Shown here piece by piece: positions 9,351-19,932 of a stretch of 64,000 nucleotides of DNA. Made by a program: the position numbers and the translations under genes. Source of the stretch: Rhodococcus sp. KRD197 (GTDB taxonomy: Bacteria > Actinomycetota > Actinomycetes > Mycobacteriales > Mycobacteriaceae); the NCBI RefSeq assembly GCF_017168235.1, contig NZ_JABFAO010000002.1, positions 248,001 to 312,000 on the forward strand, given 5' to 3'. The notes beneath the pieces were generated by a model. It ran no database searches, was not told the origin of the DNA, and was given only the letters and a program-made list of their open reading frames with translations. Numbering within the stretch: position 1 is the stretch's first letter; every line of letters starts with the position of its first letter.

Positions 9351-10768
9351 CAAGAACCGGCCCTGCAGTTCTGGCCAGGTATCTGCGGTACCGACGGCGC
9401 GGGTGTCGTGGTGGGGACCGGTTCGACAGCGGCCGGCGGTGCCTCCCCCGGTGCCGGTGCTGCGGGCGGTGCGGCGGGTTCCGGAGAAGGAGTGGTCTCC
9501 GGCGTCGGCTCGCACAGTGGCAACAGGTCACCGGACGCGAGGCGCTGCATCTGGCCACGGGCATCGTCGAGCGCTCCGGACGGAAGACCGGCACGCACCT
9601 GCTCACGGGCGGAGGGTACGAGATCCTCGATCTCGAACACGTCGCATCCGGTCGACGCTTGCTCGGGCGCGGTCAACGTGAGCACGTCGTCCTCGTCGAG
9701 GCAGCCGATGGTGTGCACCGATTGGAGCGAGTAGCTGAGTATCGACGCTGGAACGCCACGCATGATCGCGACGCGGCTCTCGTCCGCACCCACGTAGTAG
9801 TTGTTCTGGATTGCGGTGTTGGCGACGAACGCGCCACCGACCAGGAGTGCGATGACCGCCAATGCTGCGAGGGACCAACGCAGCTTGTGCGAGTTCTTCT
9901 CTTCCACGGGCGGCGGTGTGGTGACGCGCTTGGGCGTCGCGCGCGGTGGACGCATCGCCGCTGCCCGGCCGGCGGCAGTGTTCGGCGGTGGCGCATCCTC
10001 TTCGTCTTCGGTGCTCGCTGCACCGCCGAGGATCGGTGAACTCTGGCCGTAGTCGAGGTCGATGACATCGGCGACGACGACGGTGACATTGTCGGGCCCG
10101 CCGCTCCGCAGCGCCAACTCGATCAGGCGATCGGCCGATGCAGCGCAGTCGCCCTCGTTCAGGGTGTTCTCGATGGTTTCGTCGCTGACGACGTCGGAGA
10201 GGCCATCGGAACACAGCAGGTAACGATCGTCCGCTCGCGCCTCGCGAACAGTCAGGGTCGGCTCGATCTCGTTGCCGGTCAACGCCCGCATGATCAGCGA
10301 TCGCTGCGGGTGGGTATGGGCTTGTTCGGCGGTGATGCGTCCCTCGTCGACGAGAGATTGAACGAACGTGTCGTCTCGGGTGATCTGCGTCAGCACGCTG
10401 TCACGAAGTAGATAGGCGCGTGAATCGCCGATATGCGCGAGCCCGATCTTCTTGCCCGCGAACAGAATCGCTGTCAGCGTGGTGCCCATGCCGTCGAGGT
10501 CGGGCTCCTCTTCAACCTGGTCGGCGATGGAGGCGTTGCCTTCGCGCGTCGCTGCTGCGAGCTTGCCGAGCAGATCGTCACCCGGCTCGTCGTCGTCGAG
10601 ATGCGCCAGCGCAGCGATCATCAGCTGCGAGGCGACCTCGCCGGCGGCATGACCACCCATGCCATCGGCGAGCGCAAGCAGGCGGGCACCGGCGTACACC
10701 GAATCCTCGTTGTTCGAACGGACGAGACCGCGGTCACTTCGGGCCGCATAGCGCAGTACCAGGGTCAC
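9350..10768 (-). CDS. pstP: PP2C-family Ser/Thr phosphatase PstP
   Basis: 472 residues. The N-terminal PP2C domain (about 5-240) carries the metal-binding acidic motifs RSNNED, LADGMGGHAAGE, SDGLSD and GGPDN. A charged, proline-containing linker and one transmembrane helix (about 298-320) follow, then an extracellular domain and a C-terminal Pro/Ala/Thr-rich tail. PstP reverses phosphorylation by PknA and PknB and acts on many cell-wall regulators in mycobacteria. It overlaps fhaB by 4 nt upstream and rodA by 1 nt downstream. Confidence 0.95.
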   Translation of the reverse strand: MTLVLRYAARSDRGLVRSNNEDSVYAGARLLALADGMGGHAAGEVASQLMIAALAHLDDDEPGDDLLGKLAAATREGNASIADQVEEEPDLDGMGTTLTAILFAGKKIGLAHIGDSRAYLLRDSVLTQITRDDTFVQSLVDEGRITAEQAHTHPQRSLIMRALTGNEIEPTLTVREARADDRYLLCSDGLSDVVSDETIENTLNEGDCAASADRLIELALRSGGPDNVTVVVADVIDLDYGQSSPILGGAASTEDEEDAPPPNTAAGRAAAMRPPRATPKRVTTPPPVEEKNSHKLRWSLAALAVIALLVGGAFVANTAIQNNYYVGADESRVAIMRGVPASILSYSLQSVHTIGCLDEDDVLTLTAPEQASTGCDVFEIEDLVPSAREQVRAGLPSGALDDARGQMQRLASGDLLPLCEPTPETTPSPEPAAPPAAPAPGEAPPAAVEPVPTTTPAPSVPQIPGQNCRAGS

Positions 10769-11229
10769 GGGCGCAACTCGATCACGGTCTTGCCGACTCG
10801 CACCGGGGTGCCGAGTGGGACGCGCACGGCGGTGGTCACCTTTGCTCGATCGAGGTAGGTGCCGTTGGTCGACCCGAGGTCCTCGACGTACCAGTCACTG
10901 CCACGAGGAGAAATCCGCGCGTGCCGGGTGGAGGCATAGTCGTCGGTCAGCACCAAGGTCGAGTCGTCGGCACGGCCGATGAGAACCGGTTGGGTGCCGA
11001 GAGAAATCCTGGTACCGGCGAGACCGCCGTGAGTCACCACCAGGTTCTTCGCAACCTTTTGTTTGTTGAAAGACGGAAGGACTTTCGATCCGCTCGAGTA
11101 CCGGGCGGGCATCCGCATCCCGGATGCCGCGTAGATGTCACTGCGGAGAGTTCGCAGAACGGCCCAGACGAAGAACCAGAGCAACAGCAGGAAACCCGCT
11201 CGTGTCAACTGCAGAATCAGACCCTGCAC
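10765..11229 (-). CDS. fhaB: FHA-domain protein FhaB (FipA)
   Basis: 154 residues. An N-terminal hydrophobic helix (about 3-28) anchors it to the membrane; a linker leads to a C-terminal FHA domain (about 75-150) with GRADDSTLVL, STRHARI and LGSTNGTYLD, the phosphothreonine-binding loop signatures. In mycobacteria FhaB links kinase signalling to FtsZ and FtsQ and is a PknB substrate. It is the first gene of the minus-strand operon that runs to pknB. The 181 bp upstream of it is therefore the likely main promoter region of that operon. Confidence 0.93.
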   Translation of the reverse strand: MQGLILQLTRAGFLLLLWFFVWAVLRTLRSDIYAASGMRMPARYSSGSKVLPSFNKQKVAKNLVVTHGGLAGTRISLGTQPVLIGRADDSTLVLTDDYASTRHARISPRGSDWYVEDLGSTNGTYLDRAKVTTAVRVPLGTPVRVGKTVIELRP

Positions 11230-11269
11230 GGCCGTCCACCTCCTTCGCCATCATCTTCAATCGATACAG

Positions 11270-11311
11270 CTCTGTCGATATTGCTCTGTCGACACAGCTC
11301 GGTCGGGTACG
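11270..11311. repeat. Three 14-bp imperfect repeats upstream of the fhaB-pknB operon
   Basis: The block CTCTGTCGA appears at 11270-11278 and 11284-11292, with a diverged copy (CTCGGTCGG) at 11298-11306, each exactly 14 bp apart. They lie 40-80 bp upstream of the fhaB start, within the 181-bp gap between fhaB and fhaA. Regular spacing suggests a possible protein-binding array, but no known regulator motif was recognised. Confidence 0.45.
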
Positions 11312-11410
11312 GCTGGTGTTCGGCACAGTGTCCACCGAACCGACACGACTTCTCACGCAGCATCCTAGAGTGAAGCTGCGTGTGCCGATCACCATACTGG
11401 TGGGGTCGAA

Positions 11411-12844
11411 CTAAACGATGCGGACCAGTATTTCCGAATGGCCGGCCCGGATGACGTCCCCGTCGGCAAGCTGCCAGTCCTGCACAGGTGCGCCGTTGAC
11501 CGTGGTTCCGTTGGTCGAGCCGAGGTCGGAGAGCATCGCCACTCGACCATCCCACCGGATTTCCACATGACGCCGCGAAACACCGGTGTCGGGTAGCCGG
11601 AACTGGGCGTCCTGGCCGCGTCCGATGATGTTCTGGCCCTCGCGCAACTGGAAGTAGCGTCCGCTGCCGTCCTCGAGCTGCAGGGTCGCGGACAAGCCCT
11701 GGCCGGCGCCGTAGCTCGCGTCGTCGTACCCGTAGGACGACTGTTGCGGGTAGCCGGCCGTGGGGTAGCCGCCGGACTGCTGGTATCCACTCTGCGGCGG
11801 GTAGTCGTAGGCCGGCGCCTGATTGCCGGCGGGCTCGGCGTACGGCTGCTGGCCGTATGCCTGTTGGTCGTAGCCCTGCTGCTCGTAGCCTGGCTGGCCG
11901 TATGCCGGCTGTTCGTAACCTGGCTGGCCGTATGCCTGTTGGTCGTAGCCCGGCTCGGAGTACGCCTGCTGGCCGTAGGCCTGCCGCTCGTCGTAACCCC
12001 GCTGCTCGTAACCGGGCTGCTCGTAACCGGGTTGTCCGTATGCCTGCTGGCCGTACGCCCGCTGCTCGTCGTAACCCTGTTGTTCGTAGCCCGGCTGGCC
12101 GTATGCGGGCTGCTCATACTGCTCTTCGTGTACAGGAGCGCCCGCCGCGGGTGCGCCGTAACCGGCGGCGCCGTAGGGAGCACCGTTGCGATTGCCCTGG
12201 TCCGGCCCGTACGCGCGCGGGTCGTTGCCGTTTCGGGCGCGCGGATCGGGGCGAGAGCCGTCGGCCGGGTCACGCTGGGGGTCGTAGCCTGGGTTCTGCG
12301 TCATGTGGCCGGCTCCTGATGTCGACATGGGGTTCGCTGACGGGCGCGGAGGTCGCTGACCGGGCGCTGAGCTTGTCACGGGTACGGGGCTTTTCACCGG
12401 CGGTGATTGCACCGGTTTTGGTTTCTCGACCGGTGCTGGTGCTTTACCCGCCGCAAGCGGTGATCGTCCCACATCGGGGTCGACCGAACCACTGGCCCGG
12501 AATTGGCCCGTGTGCAATGTGGGCGATGGTTCGAATCGGACCACGACGTCGCCGTAGGTTTGCCAACCTTGGTCTCGGATGTAGTCCTGAAGGTGGCGTG
12601 AGAATGCTTTGTCGGTCAGATCGCGTTCCGCAGCCAGCTCGGCATGGTCGGAACTGTTGATCGTGATCACGTAACTGTTCGGCACCAGCAGATGTCCACC
12701 GTCGAGTGGCTGCACGCGGTCGGCGGCCTCTTGTTGGAGGGCTGCTTCTACTTCTTGTGGAACCACTCCGCCGCCGAAGACCCGGGCGAAGACGTCACCG
12801 ACTGCGCCCTGGAGCTTTCGCTCGAACCGCTGGACAATGCCCAT
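11411..12844 (-). CDS. fhaA: FhaA: DUF3662 and FHA-domain protein with YGQ/PGYEQ repeats
   Basis: 477 residues. The N-terminal DUF3662 domain (about 1-125, [25 protein letters not shown]) is followed by a Pro-rich linker, a long low-complexity region of Tyr/Gly/Gln/Pro repeats, and a C-terminal FHA domain (about 395-475) with [20 protein letters not shown] and LGSTNGT. In mycobacteria the FHA domain binds phosphorylated MurJ (MviN) and FhaA localises to poles and septum to moderate peptidoglycan synthesis. The ATG at 12844 has a good Shine-Dalgarno (GGGAGGAGAGG); the frame is open upstream to 12997 without a plausible site. It has its own transcription unit before the fhaB operon. Confidence 0.94.
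   Translation of the reverse strand: MGIVQRFERKLQGAVGDVFARVFGGGVVPQEVEAALQQEAADRVQPLDGGHLLVPNSYVITINSSDHAELAAERDLTDKAFSRHLQDYIRDQGWQTYGDVVVRFEPSPTLHTGQFRASGSVDPDVGRSPLAAGKAPAPVEKPKPVQSPPVKSPVPVTSSAPGQRPPRPSANPMSTSGAGHMTQNPGYDPQRDPADGSRPDPRARNGNDPRAYGPDQGNRNGAPYGAAGYGAPAAGAPVHEEQYEQPAYGQPGYEQQGYDEQRAYGQQAYGQPGYEQPGYEQRGYDERQAYGQQAYSEPGYDQQAYGQPGYEQPAYGQPGYEQQGYDQQAYGQQPYAEPAGNQAPAYDYPPQSGYQQSGGYPTAGYPQQSSYGYDDASYGAGQGLSATLQLEDGSGRYFQLREGQNIIGRGQDAQFRLPDTGVSRRHVEIRWDGRVAMLSDLGSTNGTTVNGAPVQDWQLADGDVIRAGHSEILVRIV
11839..12126 (-). repeat. Tandem repeats encoding the Tyr/Gly/Gln linker of FhaA
   Basis: About 290 bp of imperfect 15- and 24-bp repeats encode units such as [10 protein letters not shown] and QGYDEQ in the FhaA linker. 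The protein segment is rich in Tyr, Gly and Gln, as in disordered, phase-separation-prone linkers. Copy number is likely variable between strains. Confidence 0.8.
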
Positions 12845-13006
12845 GGTGGCCTCTCCTCCCGGTGTCCGTGCCACGAGCGCGTGTCGTCTCGAGGTAGTCG
12901 TCCTCAGCATGATATACGTTGCGATTGGGCCGCTGACGCCTCCGCGGGCCCAGGCCATACGATTTCTTGGCGGCCGGATGTGCATGTTAATGTTCACCGG
13001 TCACCC

Positions 13007-13092
13007 GGGCGGGTGGCGGAATGGCAGACGCGCTGGCTTCAGGTGCCAGTGTCCTTCGGGACGTGGGGGTTCAAGTCCCCCTCCGCCCACCA
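13007..13092 (+). tRNA. tRNA-Leu (anticodon CAG)
   Basis: Full class II cloverleaf. The acceptor strand GGGCGGG (13007-13013) pairs with TCCGCCC (13082-13088, one G-T pair), followed by discriminator A and an encoded CCA (13090-13092). The D arm is GCGGAATGGCAGACGCGC. The anticodon stem is CTGGC/GCCAG with loop TTCAGGT, giving anticodon CAG at 13040-13042. A long variable arm with TTCG loop (GTCCTTCGGGAC) is typical of leucine tRNA. The T stem-loop is GGGGG-TTCAAGT-CCCCC. Confidence 0.97.
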
Positions 13093-13093
13093 C

Positions 13094-13127
13094 ACTGACC
13101 GCAGCTGATTCATTCGCTGCGGTCAGT
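13094..13127 (+). terminator. Hairpin terminator after tRNA-Leu
   Basis: An 11-bp perfect stem, ACTGACCGCAG (13094-13104) and CTGCGGTCAGT (13117-13127), begins 2 nt after the CCA. There is no long T run, which is common for actinobacterial terminators. Confidence 0.7.
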
Positions 13128-13668
13128 AGTCATTTGAAGGGTCTTTCGGCGTTGCCGTTACGGCCGTCGAGTGGCGAAAAGCACACGCGAGCAACGTTCT
13201 TCGGGCATCGCGCTCAACGCGGAAGAGTCGCCGGGGTCGTGGAAACTACACCGATGTCATTGAATTGCCTCAGTCGGAATCACTATTCGGGCATGAGAAA
13301 GGCCTCGACGGGGTAGTTTTCTACTTTCCGGGGCGCCGACGCTGTCGCGATCGGTTTCGAAAGAGGGCGAGAGGCCCGCGCAGAGCCGGCCGAAACACCA
13401 GGTCGGGAGCCTTAATAGGCTTACCTTATTTGCGGTGTGGGCTAGGTGCTGACTTATCGTTTGTGGTTGGACCGACGTACCCATTGTCGGATCCGCCCGC
13501 ACGACGTCCGCGCACTACCGAGAACCTACCCGTTCGAGGCTGGTTGAAGACCGTCGATCGGTGGTGCTGCTTCAACGGCGAACGGCACCGATCAACCGTC
13601 CGCGACGGCCGGCCACTCGCCGTGCCATCCGAACGAATTTGAAGGCTGGACTTATCCGAAGGCTAGGT
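13128..13668. other. 541-bp gap upstream of gltB without a recognisable gene
   Basis: No frame in this stretch looks protein-coding and no RNA family was recognised. It should contain the gltBD promoter and perhaps a long 5' leader. An IdeR/DtxR-like half-palindrome lies at 13410-13428 (described separately). Confidence 0.6.
13410..13428. promoter_or_regulatory. Weak IdeR/DtxR-box-like sequence upstream of gltB
   Basis: The 19-mer around TAGGCTTACCTTA agrees with about 11 of 19 positions of the classical iron box TTAGGTTAGGCTAACCTAA, mainly in the centre and right half. It lies about 240 bp before gltB, far for a simple operator. This is only a weak candidate. Confidence 0.2.
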
Positions 13669-16600
13669 ATGAAGCACACTCCGGGCCCGCAAGGCCTCTA
13701 CGACCCCCGAAACGAGCACGACTCCTGTGGTGTCGCATTCGTTGTGGACATGCATGGTCGTCGTAGTCGAGACATTGTCGAGAAGGCCATCACCGCGCTG
13801 GTCAACCTCGAGCACCGGGGCGCCGCCGGCTCCGAGCCGAACACCGGTGACGGCGCCGGCATTCTCATCCAGGTACCGGATGCGTTCTTCCGTGCCGTGG
13901 TCGACTTCGAGCTGCCCGCTGCGGGCGCATACGCCACCGGAATTGCATTTCTCCCCCAGGGCAAAGCCGACGTTGCACGTGCTTGCGAAGGTGTGAACAA
14001 GATCGTCGAAGACGAGGGCATGACCGTCCTCGGTTGGCGTGAAGTTCCCACCGATGATGCCTCCCTCGGAGCACTCGCCCGCGATGCCATGCCGACGTTC
14101 CGTCAGCTGTTTTTCGCCGCTCCCGATCACTCTGTTACCGACATGGACCTCGAGCGTCGCGCGTTCGTGATCCGCAAGCGGATCGAACACGAGCTCGGCG
14201 AAGAAGGCGCAGGCCAGGATGGCCCGGGCCGCGAAACCGTGTACTTCCCGTCGCTGTCCTCACAGACCTTCGTCTACAAGGGCATGCTGACGACTCCGCA
14301 GCTCAAGGGGTTCTACCTCGACCTGCAGGACGAGCGTGTCGTGAGTGCGCTGGGTCTCGTGCACTCCCGGTTCTCCACCAACACCTTCCCGTCGTGGCCG
14401 CTGGCGCACCCGTTCCGGCGCGTCGCCCACAACGGTGAAATCAACACCGCTACCGGCAACGAGAACTGGATGCGTGCCCGCGAGGCGCTCATCGAGTCCG
14501 ACGTCTTCGGTGGCCCCGAGGCGTTGCGGAAGATCTTCCCCGTGGTCACCCACGGAGCCAGCGATACCGCGCGATTCGACGAGGTACTCGAGCTGCTGCA
14601 CCTCGGTGGCCGCAGCCTCCCGCACTCCGTTCTGATGATGATCCCGGAGGCGTGGGAACGCCACGAGAGCATGGATCCGGCTCGTCGGGCCTTCTACCGC
14701 TACCACTCCGCTCTGATGGAGCCGTGGGACGGACCCGCATCTGTGTGCTTCACCGACGGCACCGTCATCGGTGCGGTTCTCGACCGCAACGGCCTGCGAC
14801 CGAGCCGTCTGTGGGTCACCGACGACGGACTCGTCGTCATGGCGTCCGAGGTCGGCGTTCTCGACATCGACCCGTCCAAGGTTGTCCGCAAGGTACGCCT
14901 GCAGCCGGGCCGTATGTTCCTGGTCGACACCGCACAGGGCCGCATCGTCTCCGACGACGAGATCAAGGACGAACTCGCCGCCGAGCACCCCTACCAGCAG
15001 TGGCTCGACGAGGGTCTCACCGAGATCGACGATCTGCCCGCGCGTCCACACGTACACATGTCGCACGACAGGGTGTTGATTCGGCAGCAGATCTTCGGTT
15101 ACACCACCGAGGAGCTGGACATGCTGGTCTCGCCGATGGCGAAGACCGGCGCAGAAGCCATCGGCTCCATGGGTACCGATACTCCGATCGCCGTGCTGTC
15201 GACCCGTCCGCGAATGCTCTTCGACTACTTCTCGCAGCTGTTTGCACAGGTCACCAATCCGCCGCTCGACGCCATCCGCGAGGAGATCGTCACCAGCCTC
15301 GGTAGCACCCTCGGTCCCGAGGGCGACCTGCTCGGACCGGGGCCCGACGCGTGCAAGCAGATCGTGCTGCCCACGCCGATCCTGCACAACGACGACCTAG
15401 CCAAGCTCGTGCACATCAACGACGACGGCACCCAGGAAGACCTCCGCTCGGTCGTCGTGCGCGGGTTGTACCCGGTGGCCGAGGGCGGCGAAGGCCTCCG
15501 AAAGTCATTGGAAGCCATCAGGGCTCAGGTTTCGGCTGCAATCTCCGGCGGCGCGCGAGTCATCGTGCTCTCCGACCGCGAGTCCAGCGAGAAGCTCGCG
15601 CCGATTCCGTCGCTGCTGCTGACCTCGGCGGTGCACCACCACCTGGTGCGCGAGAAGACGCGCACGCAGGTCGGTCTGATCGTCGAAGCCGGTGATGCCC
15701 GCGAGGTCCACCACATGGCACTGCTCGTCGGATTCGGTGCGGCAGCAGTCAACCCGTACATGGCATTCGAATCCATCGAAGACATGATCGAGCGGGGCGC
15801 CCTCACCGATATCGCGTTCGACAAGGCCGTCAGCAACTACATCAAGGCCGCCGGCAAGGGTGTGCTCAAGGTGATGTCCAAGATGGGCATCTCCACCCTC
15901 GCCTCCTACACCGGCGCCCAGCTGTTCCAGGTCATCGGTCTGTCGCAGGAACTGGTCGACGAGTACTTCACCGGGATCAACAGCCACCTCGGCGGCATCG
16001 ACCTCGACCAGGTCGCGCAGGATGTTGCCACGCGCCACTCCGTCGCGTACCTGGACAACCGCCAGGAGCGCGCGCACCGCGAGCTCGAGACCGGCGGCGA
16101 GTACCAGTGGCGGCGCGAGGGTGAATACCACCTCTTCAACCCCGACACGGTGTTCAAGCTTCAGCACGCGACGCGCACGGGCCAGTACGACGTCTTCAAG
16201 GAATACACGAAGCTGGTCGACGATCAGTCCGAGCGCCTCGCCTCGCTGCGCGGCCTGTTCCGGTTCAAGACCGAAGAGCGCGAAGCTATTTCGATCGACG
16301 AAGTCGAGCCGGCATCGGAAATCGTCAAGCGGTTCTCGACGGGCGCGATGAGCTACGGTTCCATCTCCGCCGAAGCGCACGAGACACTCGCGATCGCGAT
16401 GAACCGACTCGGTGGCCGGTCCAACTCCGGTGAGGGCGGCGAGAACGTCGATCGGTTCGAGCCGGACGAGAACGGTGACTGGCGTCGCAGTGCCATCAAG
16501 CAGGTTGCGTCGGGCCGCTTCGGTGTCACCTCGCACTACCTGACCAACTGCACCGACATCCAGATCAAGATGGCGCAGGGAGCCAAGCCCGGTGAGGGCG

Positions 16601-18258
16601 GCCAGCTTCCGGCGCACAAGGTCTACCCGTGGGTCGCCGAGGTTCGTCACTCGACGCCTGGTGTCGGATTGATTTCCCCTCCGCCTCACCACGACATCTA
16701 CTCCATCGAGGATCTCGCGCAGCTGATCCACGATCTGAAGAACGCCAACCCCGAAGCCCGCATCCACGTGAAGCTGGTCTCCGAGGTCGGCGTCGGAACG
16801 GTTGCCGCGGGTGTTTCGAAGGCACACGCCGACGTGGTGCTCATCTCCGGCCACGACGGCGGGACGGGCGCAACGCCTCTCACCTCCGTCAAGCACGCAG
16901 GTGGGCCATGGGAGCTCGGCCTGGCCGAGACGCAGCAGACGTTGCTGCTCAACGGGCTTCGCGACCGGATCGTCGTCCAGGTCGACGGTCAGCTCAAGAC
17001 CGGCCGTGACGTCATGGTTGCCGCACTGCTCGGCGGTGAGGAGTTCGGTTTCGCGACCGCCCCCCTCGTCGTCTCGGGCTGCATCATGATGCGCGTCTGC
17101 CACCTCGACACCTGCCCCGTGGGTGTCGCGACGCAGAACCCGGTACTGCGCAAGCGGTTCGCCGGCAAGCCGGAGTTCGTGGAGAACTTCTTCATGTACA
17201 TCGCCGAAGAGGTTCGCGAACTGCTCGCCGAGCTTGGCTTCCGCACTCTGAACGAGGCAGTCGGCCAGGTCGGCCTGCTCGACACGACCGCCGCGAAGCA
17301 AGCGTGGAAGGCATCGAAGCTGGATCTGTCGCCGATCCTCGACGAGGTCGAATCGGCCTTCATGAACCAGAACCTCTACAACACAGGCGTTCAGGATCAC
17401 GGGCTGGACAAGGCGCTCGATCAGCAGCTCATCGTGCAGAGCCGCAACGCGCTGGACAAGGGTGAGAAGGTCTCCTTCGAAACCAAGATCACCAACGTCA
17501 ACCGCACCGTCGGCACCATGCTCGGACACGAGCTGACCAAGGCGTACGGCGGAGTCGGCTTGCCCGACAACACCATCGACATCACGTTCACCGGTTCAGC
17601 GGGCAACAGCTTCGGCGCCTTCGTACCGTCGGGCATGACACTGCGTCTGCACGGCGACGCGAACGACTTCGTCGGCAAGGGCCTCTCCGGTGGCCGCATC
17701 GTCATGCGCCCGTCGTTGAATGCGCCGAAGGGTTTCACCGCCGAGGACAACATCATCGGCGGAAACGTCTTCCTGTTCGGTGCGACGCAGGGCGAGGCCC
17801 TCATCCGCGGCGTCGTCGGTGAGCGGTTCGCCGTGCGCAACTCGGGTGCGGTGGCCGTCGTCGAAGGTGTCGGCGACCACGGTTGCGAATACATGACCGG
17901 CGGCAAGGTCGTCATCATCGGCGAGACCGGACGCAACTTCGGTGCCGGCATGTCCGGTGGCGTCGCGTTCGTCTTCGATCCGAACAAGACGTTCGAAGCC
18001 AACCTCAACACCGAACTGGTCGACATCGAAGGTATCGAGGGCGACGAATTCACGTGGCTCAAGGAGATTGTCACCCGTCACCACGACGAAACGGGATCCG
18101 AAGTCGCCGAGCGCATCCTCGCGGACTGGTCACAGCAGGTGAACCACTTCGTGAAGGTCATGCCGCGCGACTACAAGAAGGTACTGCTGGCCATCTCCGA
18201 AGCCGAGAAGAACGGCGCGGACGTGGACGAAGCGATCATGGAGGCAGCTCGTGGGTGA
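13669..18258 (+). CDS. gltB: Glutamate synthase (NADPH) large subunit GltB
   Basis: 1529 residues. It makes two glutamates from glutamine and 2-oxoglutarate. Domains in order: an N-terminal class II amidotransferase whose nucleophile Cys20 ([10 protein letters not shown]) is exposed by removal of a short propeptide; a central domain; an FMN-binding synthase barrel with the [3Fe-4S] motif CHLDTCPVG at about residue 1145; and a C-terminal glycine-rich beta-helix (GGxxVxxG repeats). The ATG at 13669 follows a GAAGGCTAGG stretch and gives the canonical start; the frame is open further upstream but not protein-like. The 3' end overlaps gltD by 8 nt. Confidence 0.97.
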   Translation: MKHTPGPQGLYDPRNEHDSCGVAFVVDMHGRRSRDIVEKAITALVNLEHRGAAGSEPNTGDGAGILIQVPDAFFRAVVDFELPAAGAYATGIAFLPQGKADVARACEGVNKIVEDEGMTVLGWREVPTDDASLGALARDAMPTFRQLFFAAPDHSVTDMDLERRAFVIRKRIEHELGEEGAGQDGPGRETVYFPSLSSQTFVYKGMLTTPQLKGFYLDLQDERVVSALGLVHSRFSTNTFPSWPLAHPFRRVAHNGEINTATGNENWMRAREALIESDVFGGPEALRKIFPVVTHGASDTARFDEVLELLHLGGRSLPHSVLMMIPEAWERHESMDPARRAFYRYHSALMEPWDGPASVCFTDGTVIGAVLDRNGLRPSRLWVTDDGLVVMASEVGVLDIDPSKVVRKVRLQPGRMFLVDTAQGRIVSDDEIKDELAAEHPYQQWLDEGLTEIDDLPARPHVHMSHDRVLIRQQIFGYTTEELDMLVSPMAKTGAEAIGSMGTDTPIAVLSTRPRMLFDYFSQLFAQVTNPPLDAIREEIVTSLGSTLGPEGDLLGPGPDACKQIVLPTPILHNDDLAKLVHINDDGTQEDLRSVVVRGLYPVAEGGEGLRKSLEAIRAQVSAAISGGARVIVLSDRESSEKLAPIPSLLLTSAVHHHLVREKTRTQVGLIVEAGDAREVHHMALLVGFGAAAVNPYMAFESIEDMIERGALTDIAFDKAVSNYIKAAGKGVLKVMSKMGISTLASYTGAQLFQVIGLSQELVDEYFTGINSHLGGIDLDQVAQDVATRHSVAYLDNRQERAHRELETGGEYQWRREGEYHLFNPDTVFKLQHATRTGQYDVFKEYTKLVDDQSERLASLRGLFRFKTEEREAISIDEVEPASEIVKRFSTGAMSYGSISAEAHETLAIAMNRLGGRSNSGEGGENVDRFEPDENGDWRRSAIKQVASGRFGVTSHYLTNCTDIQIKMAQGAKPGEGGQLPAHKVYPWVAEVRHSTPGVGLISPPPHHDIYSIEDLAQLIHDLKNANPEARIHVKLVSEVGVGTVAAGVSKAHADVVLISGHDGGTGATPLTSVKHAGGPWELGLAETQQTLLLNGLRDRIVVQVDGQLKTGRDVMVAALLGGEEFGFATAPLVVSGCIMMRVCHLDTCPVGVATQNPVLRKRFAGKPEFVENFFMYIAEEVRELLAELGFRTLNEAVGQVGLLDTTAAKQAWKASKLDLSPILDEVESAFMNQNLYNTGVQDHGLDKALDQQLIVQSRNALDKGEKVSFETKITNVNRTVGTMLGHELTKAYGGVGLPDNTIDITFTGSAGNSFGAFVPSGMTLRLHGDANDFVGKGLSGGRIVMRPSLNAPKGFTAEDNIIGGNVFLFGATQGEALIRGVVGERFAVRNSGAVAVVEGVGDHGCEYMTGGKVVIIGETGRNFGAGMSGGVAFVFDPNKTFEANLNTELVDIEGIEGDEFTWLKEIVTRHHDETGSEVAERILADWSQQVNHFVKVMPRDYKKVLLAISEAEKNGADVDEAIMEAARG

Positions 18259-19702
18259 CCCACAAGGATTTCTGAAGAACACCGTGCGCGAGTTGCCCAA
18301 GCGGCGACCCGTCGACCTGCGCCTGATGGACTGGAAAGAGGTCTACGAGGACTTCTCGAAGGACACTCTCAAGACGCAGGCCAGCCGATGCATGGATTGT
18401 GGAATCCCGTTCTGCCACAATGGCTGCCCGCTGGGGAACCTCATCCCGGAGTGGAACGACCTGGTCTACAAGGACAGGTGGCGCGAAAGCATCGACCGCC
18501 TGCACGCGACCAACAACTTCCCGGAGTTCACCGGGCGGCTGTGCCCGGCGCCGTGCGAGGCGTCGTGTGTGCTTGGCATCAACCAGGATCCGGTGACCAT
18601 CAAGCAGGTGGAAGTCGAGATCATCGACAATGCGTTCGAGGAAGGCTGGGTCACACCCGTCTACCCGACGCACCTGACCGGCAAGACCGTCGCGGTCGTC
18701 GGCTCCGGGCCGGCGGGACTCGCTGCGGCGCAGCAGCTCACGCGTGCCGGGCACACCGTCACCGTCTTCGAACGGGCCGATCGCGTCGGCGGCTTGCTCC
18801 GCTACGGCATCCCCGAGTTCAAGATGGAGAAGCGGCACATCGATCGCCGTCTGGCGCAGATGGAAGCCGAGGGCACGGTCTTCCGCACCGGAGTCAACGT
18901 CGGTGTCGACATTTCTGCCGAGGATCTTCGGGCACAGTTCGATGCCGTCGTGCTCTCCGGCGGAGCCACCATGTGGCGCGATCTCCCCATCGAGGGTCGC
19001 GAACTCGAAGGCATCTACCAGGCCATGGAGTTCCTGCCCCCGGCCAACCGCGTGCAGCAAGGTGACTACGCCGAGCCGCCCGTCAGTGCCAAGGGCAAAA
19101 AGGTCGTCATCATCGGCGGCGGCGACACCGGCGCGGACTGCCTCGGTACCTCGCACCGCCAGGGCGCGGCAAGTGTGCACCAGTTCGAGATCATGGCGCG
19201 GCCGCCGGAGGAGCGCGCGACCTCGACGCCGTGGCCGCTGTACCCACTGATGTACCGCGTCGCGTCCGCGCACGAGGAAGGCGGGGAGCGGGTCTTCTCC
19301 GTCAACACCGAGCGATTCGTCGGCCAGGACGGCAAGGTCACTGCACTCCAAGCACACGAGGTCGAGTTCAAGGGTGGCAAGTTCGAGAAGATCGAGGGCA
19401 GCGAGTTCACCCTCGAAGCGGATCTCGTGCTGCTGGCCATGGGCTTCGTCGGCCCCGAGAAGCCGGGTCTGCTGACCGATCTCGGTGTAGATCTCAACGA
19501 GCGCGGCAACGTCAAGCGCACCGACGAGTGGGTCACCAACGTGCCCGGCGTGTTCGTCGCCGGCGACATGGGACGCGGACAGTCGCTCATCGTGTGGGCC
19601 ATCGCGGAGGGTCGCGCCTGCGCGGCCGCCGTCGACACGTTCCTCGAGGGCGAAACTGCGCTGCCTGCACCTATCGTCCCCACCCAGGCGCCGCAGCGGT
19701 AG
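18251..19702 (+). CDS. gltD: Glutamate synthase small subunit GltD
   Basis: 483 residues. This subunit takes electrons from NADPH through FAD and Fe-S clusters to GltB. The N-terminal cysteine clusters [16 protein letters not shown] and CPAPCEASC bind [4Fe-4S]; an FAD-binding Rossmann motif [15 protein letters not shown] lies at about residue 150, and an NADPH motif [11 protein letters not shown] at about 283. The C-terminus has the GD-box [17 protein letters not shown] start at 18251 overlaps the last codons of gltB, so the two subunits are translationally coupled. Confidence 0.96.
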   Translation: MGDPQGFLKNTVRELPKRRPVDLRLMDWKEVYEDFSKDTLKTQASRCMDCGIPFCHNGCPLGNLIPEWNDLVYKDRWRESIDRLHATNNFPEFTGRLCPAPCEASCVLGINQDPVTIKQVEVEIIDNAFEEGWVTPVYPTHLTGKTVAVVGSGPAGLAAAQQLTRAGHTVTVFERADRVGGLLRYGIPEFKMEKRHIDRRLAQMEAEGTVFRTGVNVGVDISAEDLRAQFDAVVLSGGATMWRDLPIEGRELEGIYQAMEFLPPANRVQQGDYAEPPVSAKGKKVVIIGGGDTGADCLGTSHRQGAASVHQFEIMARPPEERATSTPWPLYPLMYRVASAHEEGGERVFSVNTERFVGQDGKVTALQAHEVEFKGGKFEKIEGSEFTLEADLVLLAMGFVGPEKPGLLTDLGVDLNERGNVKRTDEWVTNVPGVFVAGDMGRGQSLIVWAIAEGRACAAAVDTFLEGETALPAPIVPTQAPQR

Positions 19703-19713
19703 TTCTTCGGCTA

Positions 19714-19755
19714 GCTTCTTTCGGCACGCTTCTTTCGGCACGCTTCTTTCGGCAT
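19714..19755 (+). repeat. Three 14-bp tandem repeats after gltD
   Basis: GCTTCTTTCGGCAC occurs at 19714-19727 and 19728-19741, and with a final T at 19742-19755. The array runs directly into a long perfect inverted repeat. No coding role is visible. Confidence 0.75.
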
Positions 19756-19802
19756 GAATGGGCCATTGCAACGGTTAGACGGTTGCAATGGCCCATTCAT
19801 GC
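19752..19802 (+). terminator. Long perfect hairpin downstream of gltBD
   Basis: A perfect 21-bp inverted repeat (arms 19752-19772 and 19782-19802) encloses a 9-nt loop. It lies 50 bp after the gltD stop and is the likely gltBD terminator. There is no T tract. The length and perfection of the stem are more typical of repeated intergenic elements than of a simple terminator. Confidence 0.7.
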
Positions 19803-19932
19803 GTTCAGGGAGCGTGATATCTCACAAATCCAGGTAACTTCCGTTTACCGGGTGGGCATCGTTTCGACATCGGCGGCTGGAATCGTCGCGCTGGTACGAA
19901 GTTGAAGTGTTGGTTACCAGTGAGGCCGCTAC

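Noticed and set aside
15505..17529. 674-codon open frame on the minus strand opposite gltB
   Set aside because: It lies wholly inside the well-supported gltB gene. Its composition (Asp/Arg/Val/His-rich) is that of the GC-rich antisense shadow.
18236..19771. 511-codon minus-strand frame opposite gltD
   Set aside because: It is an antisense shadow of gltD, which has all expected Fe-S, FAD and NADPH motifs.
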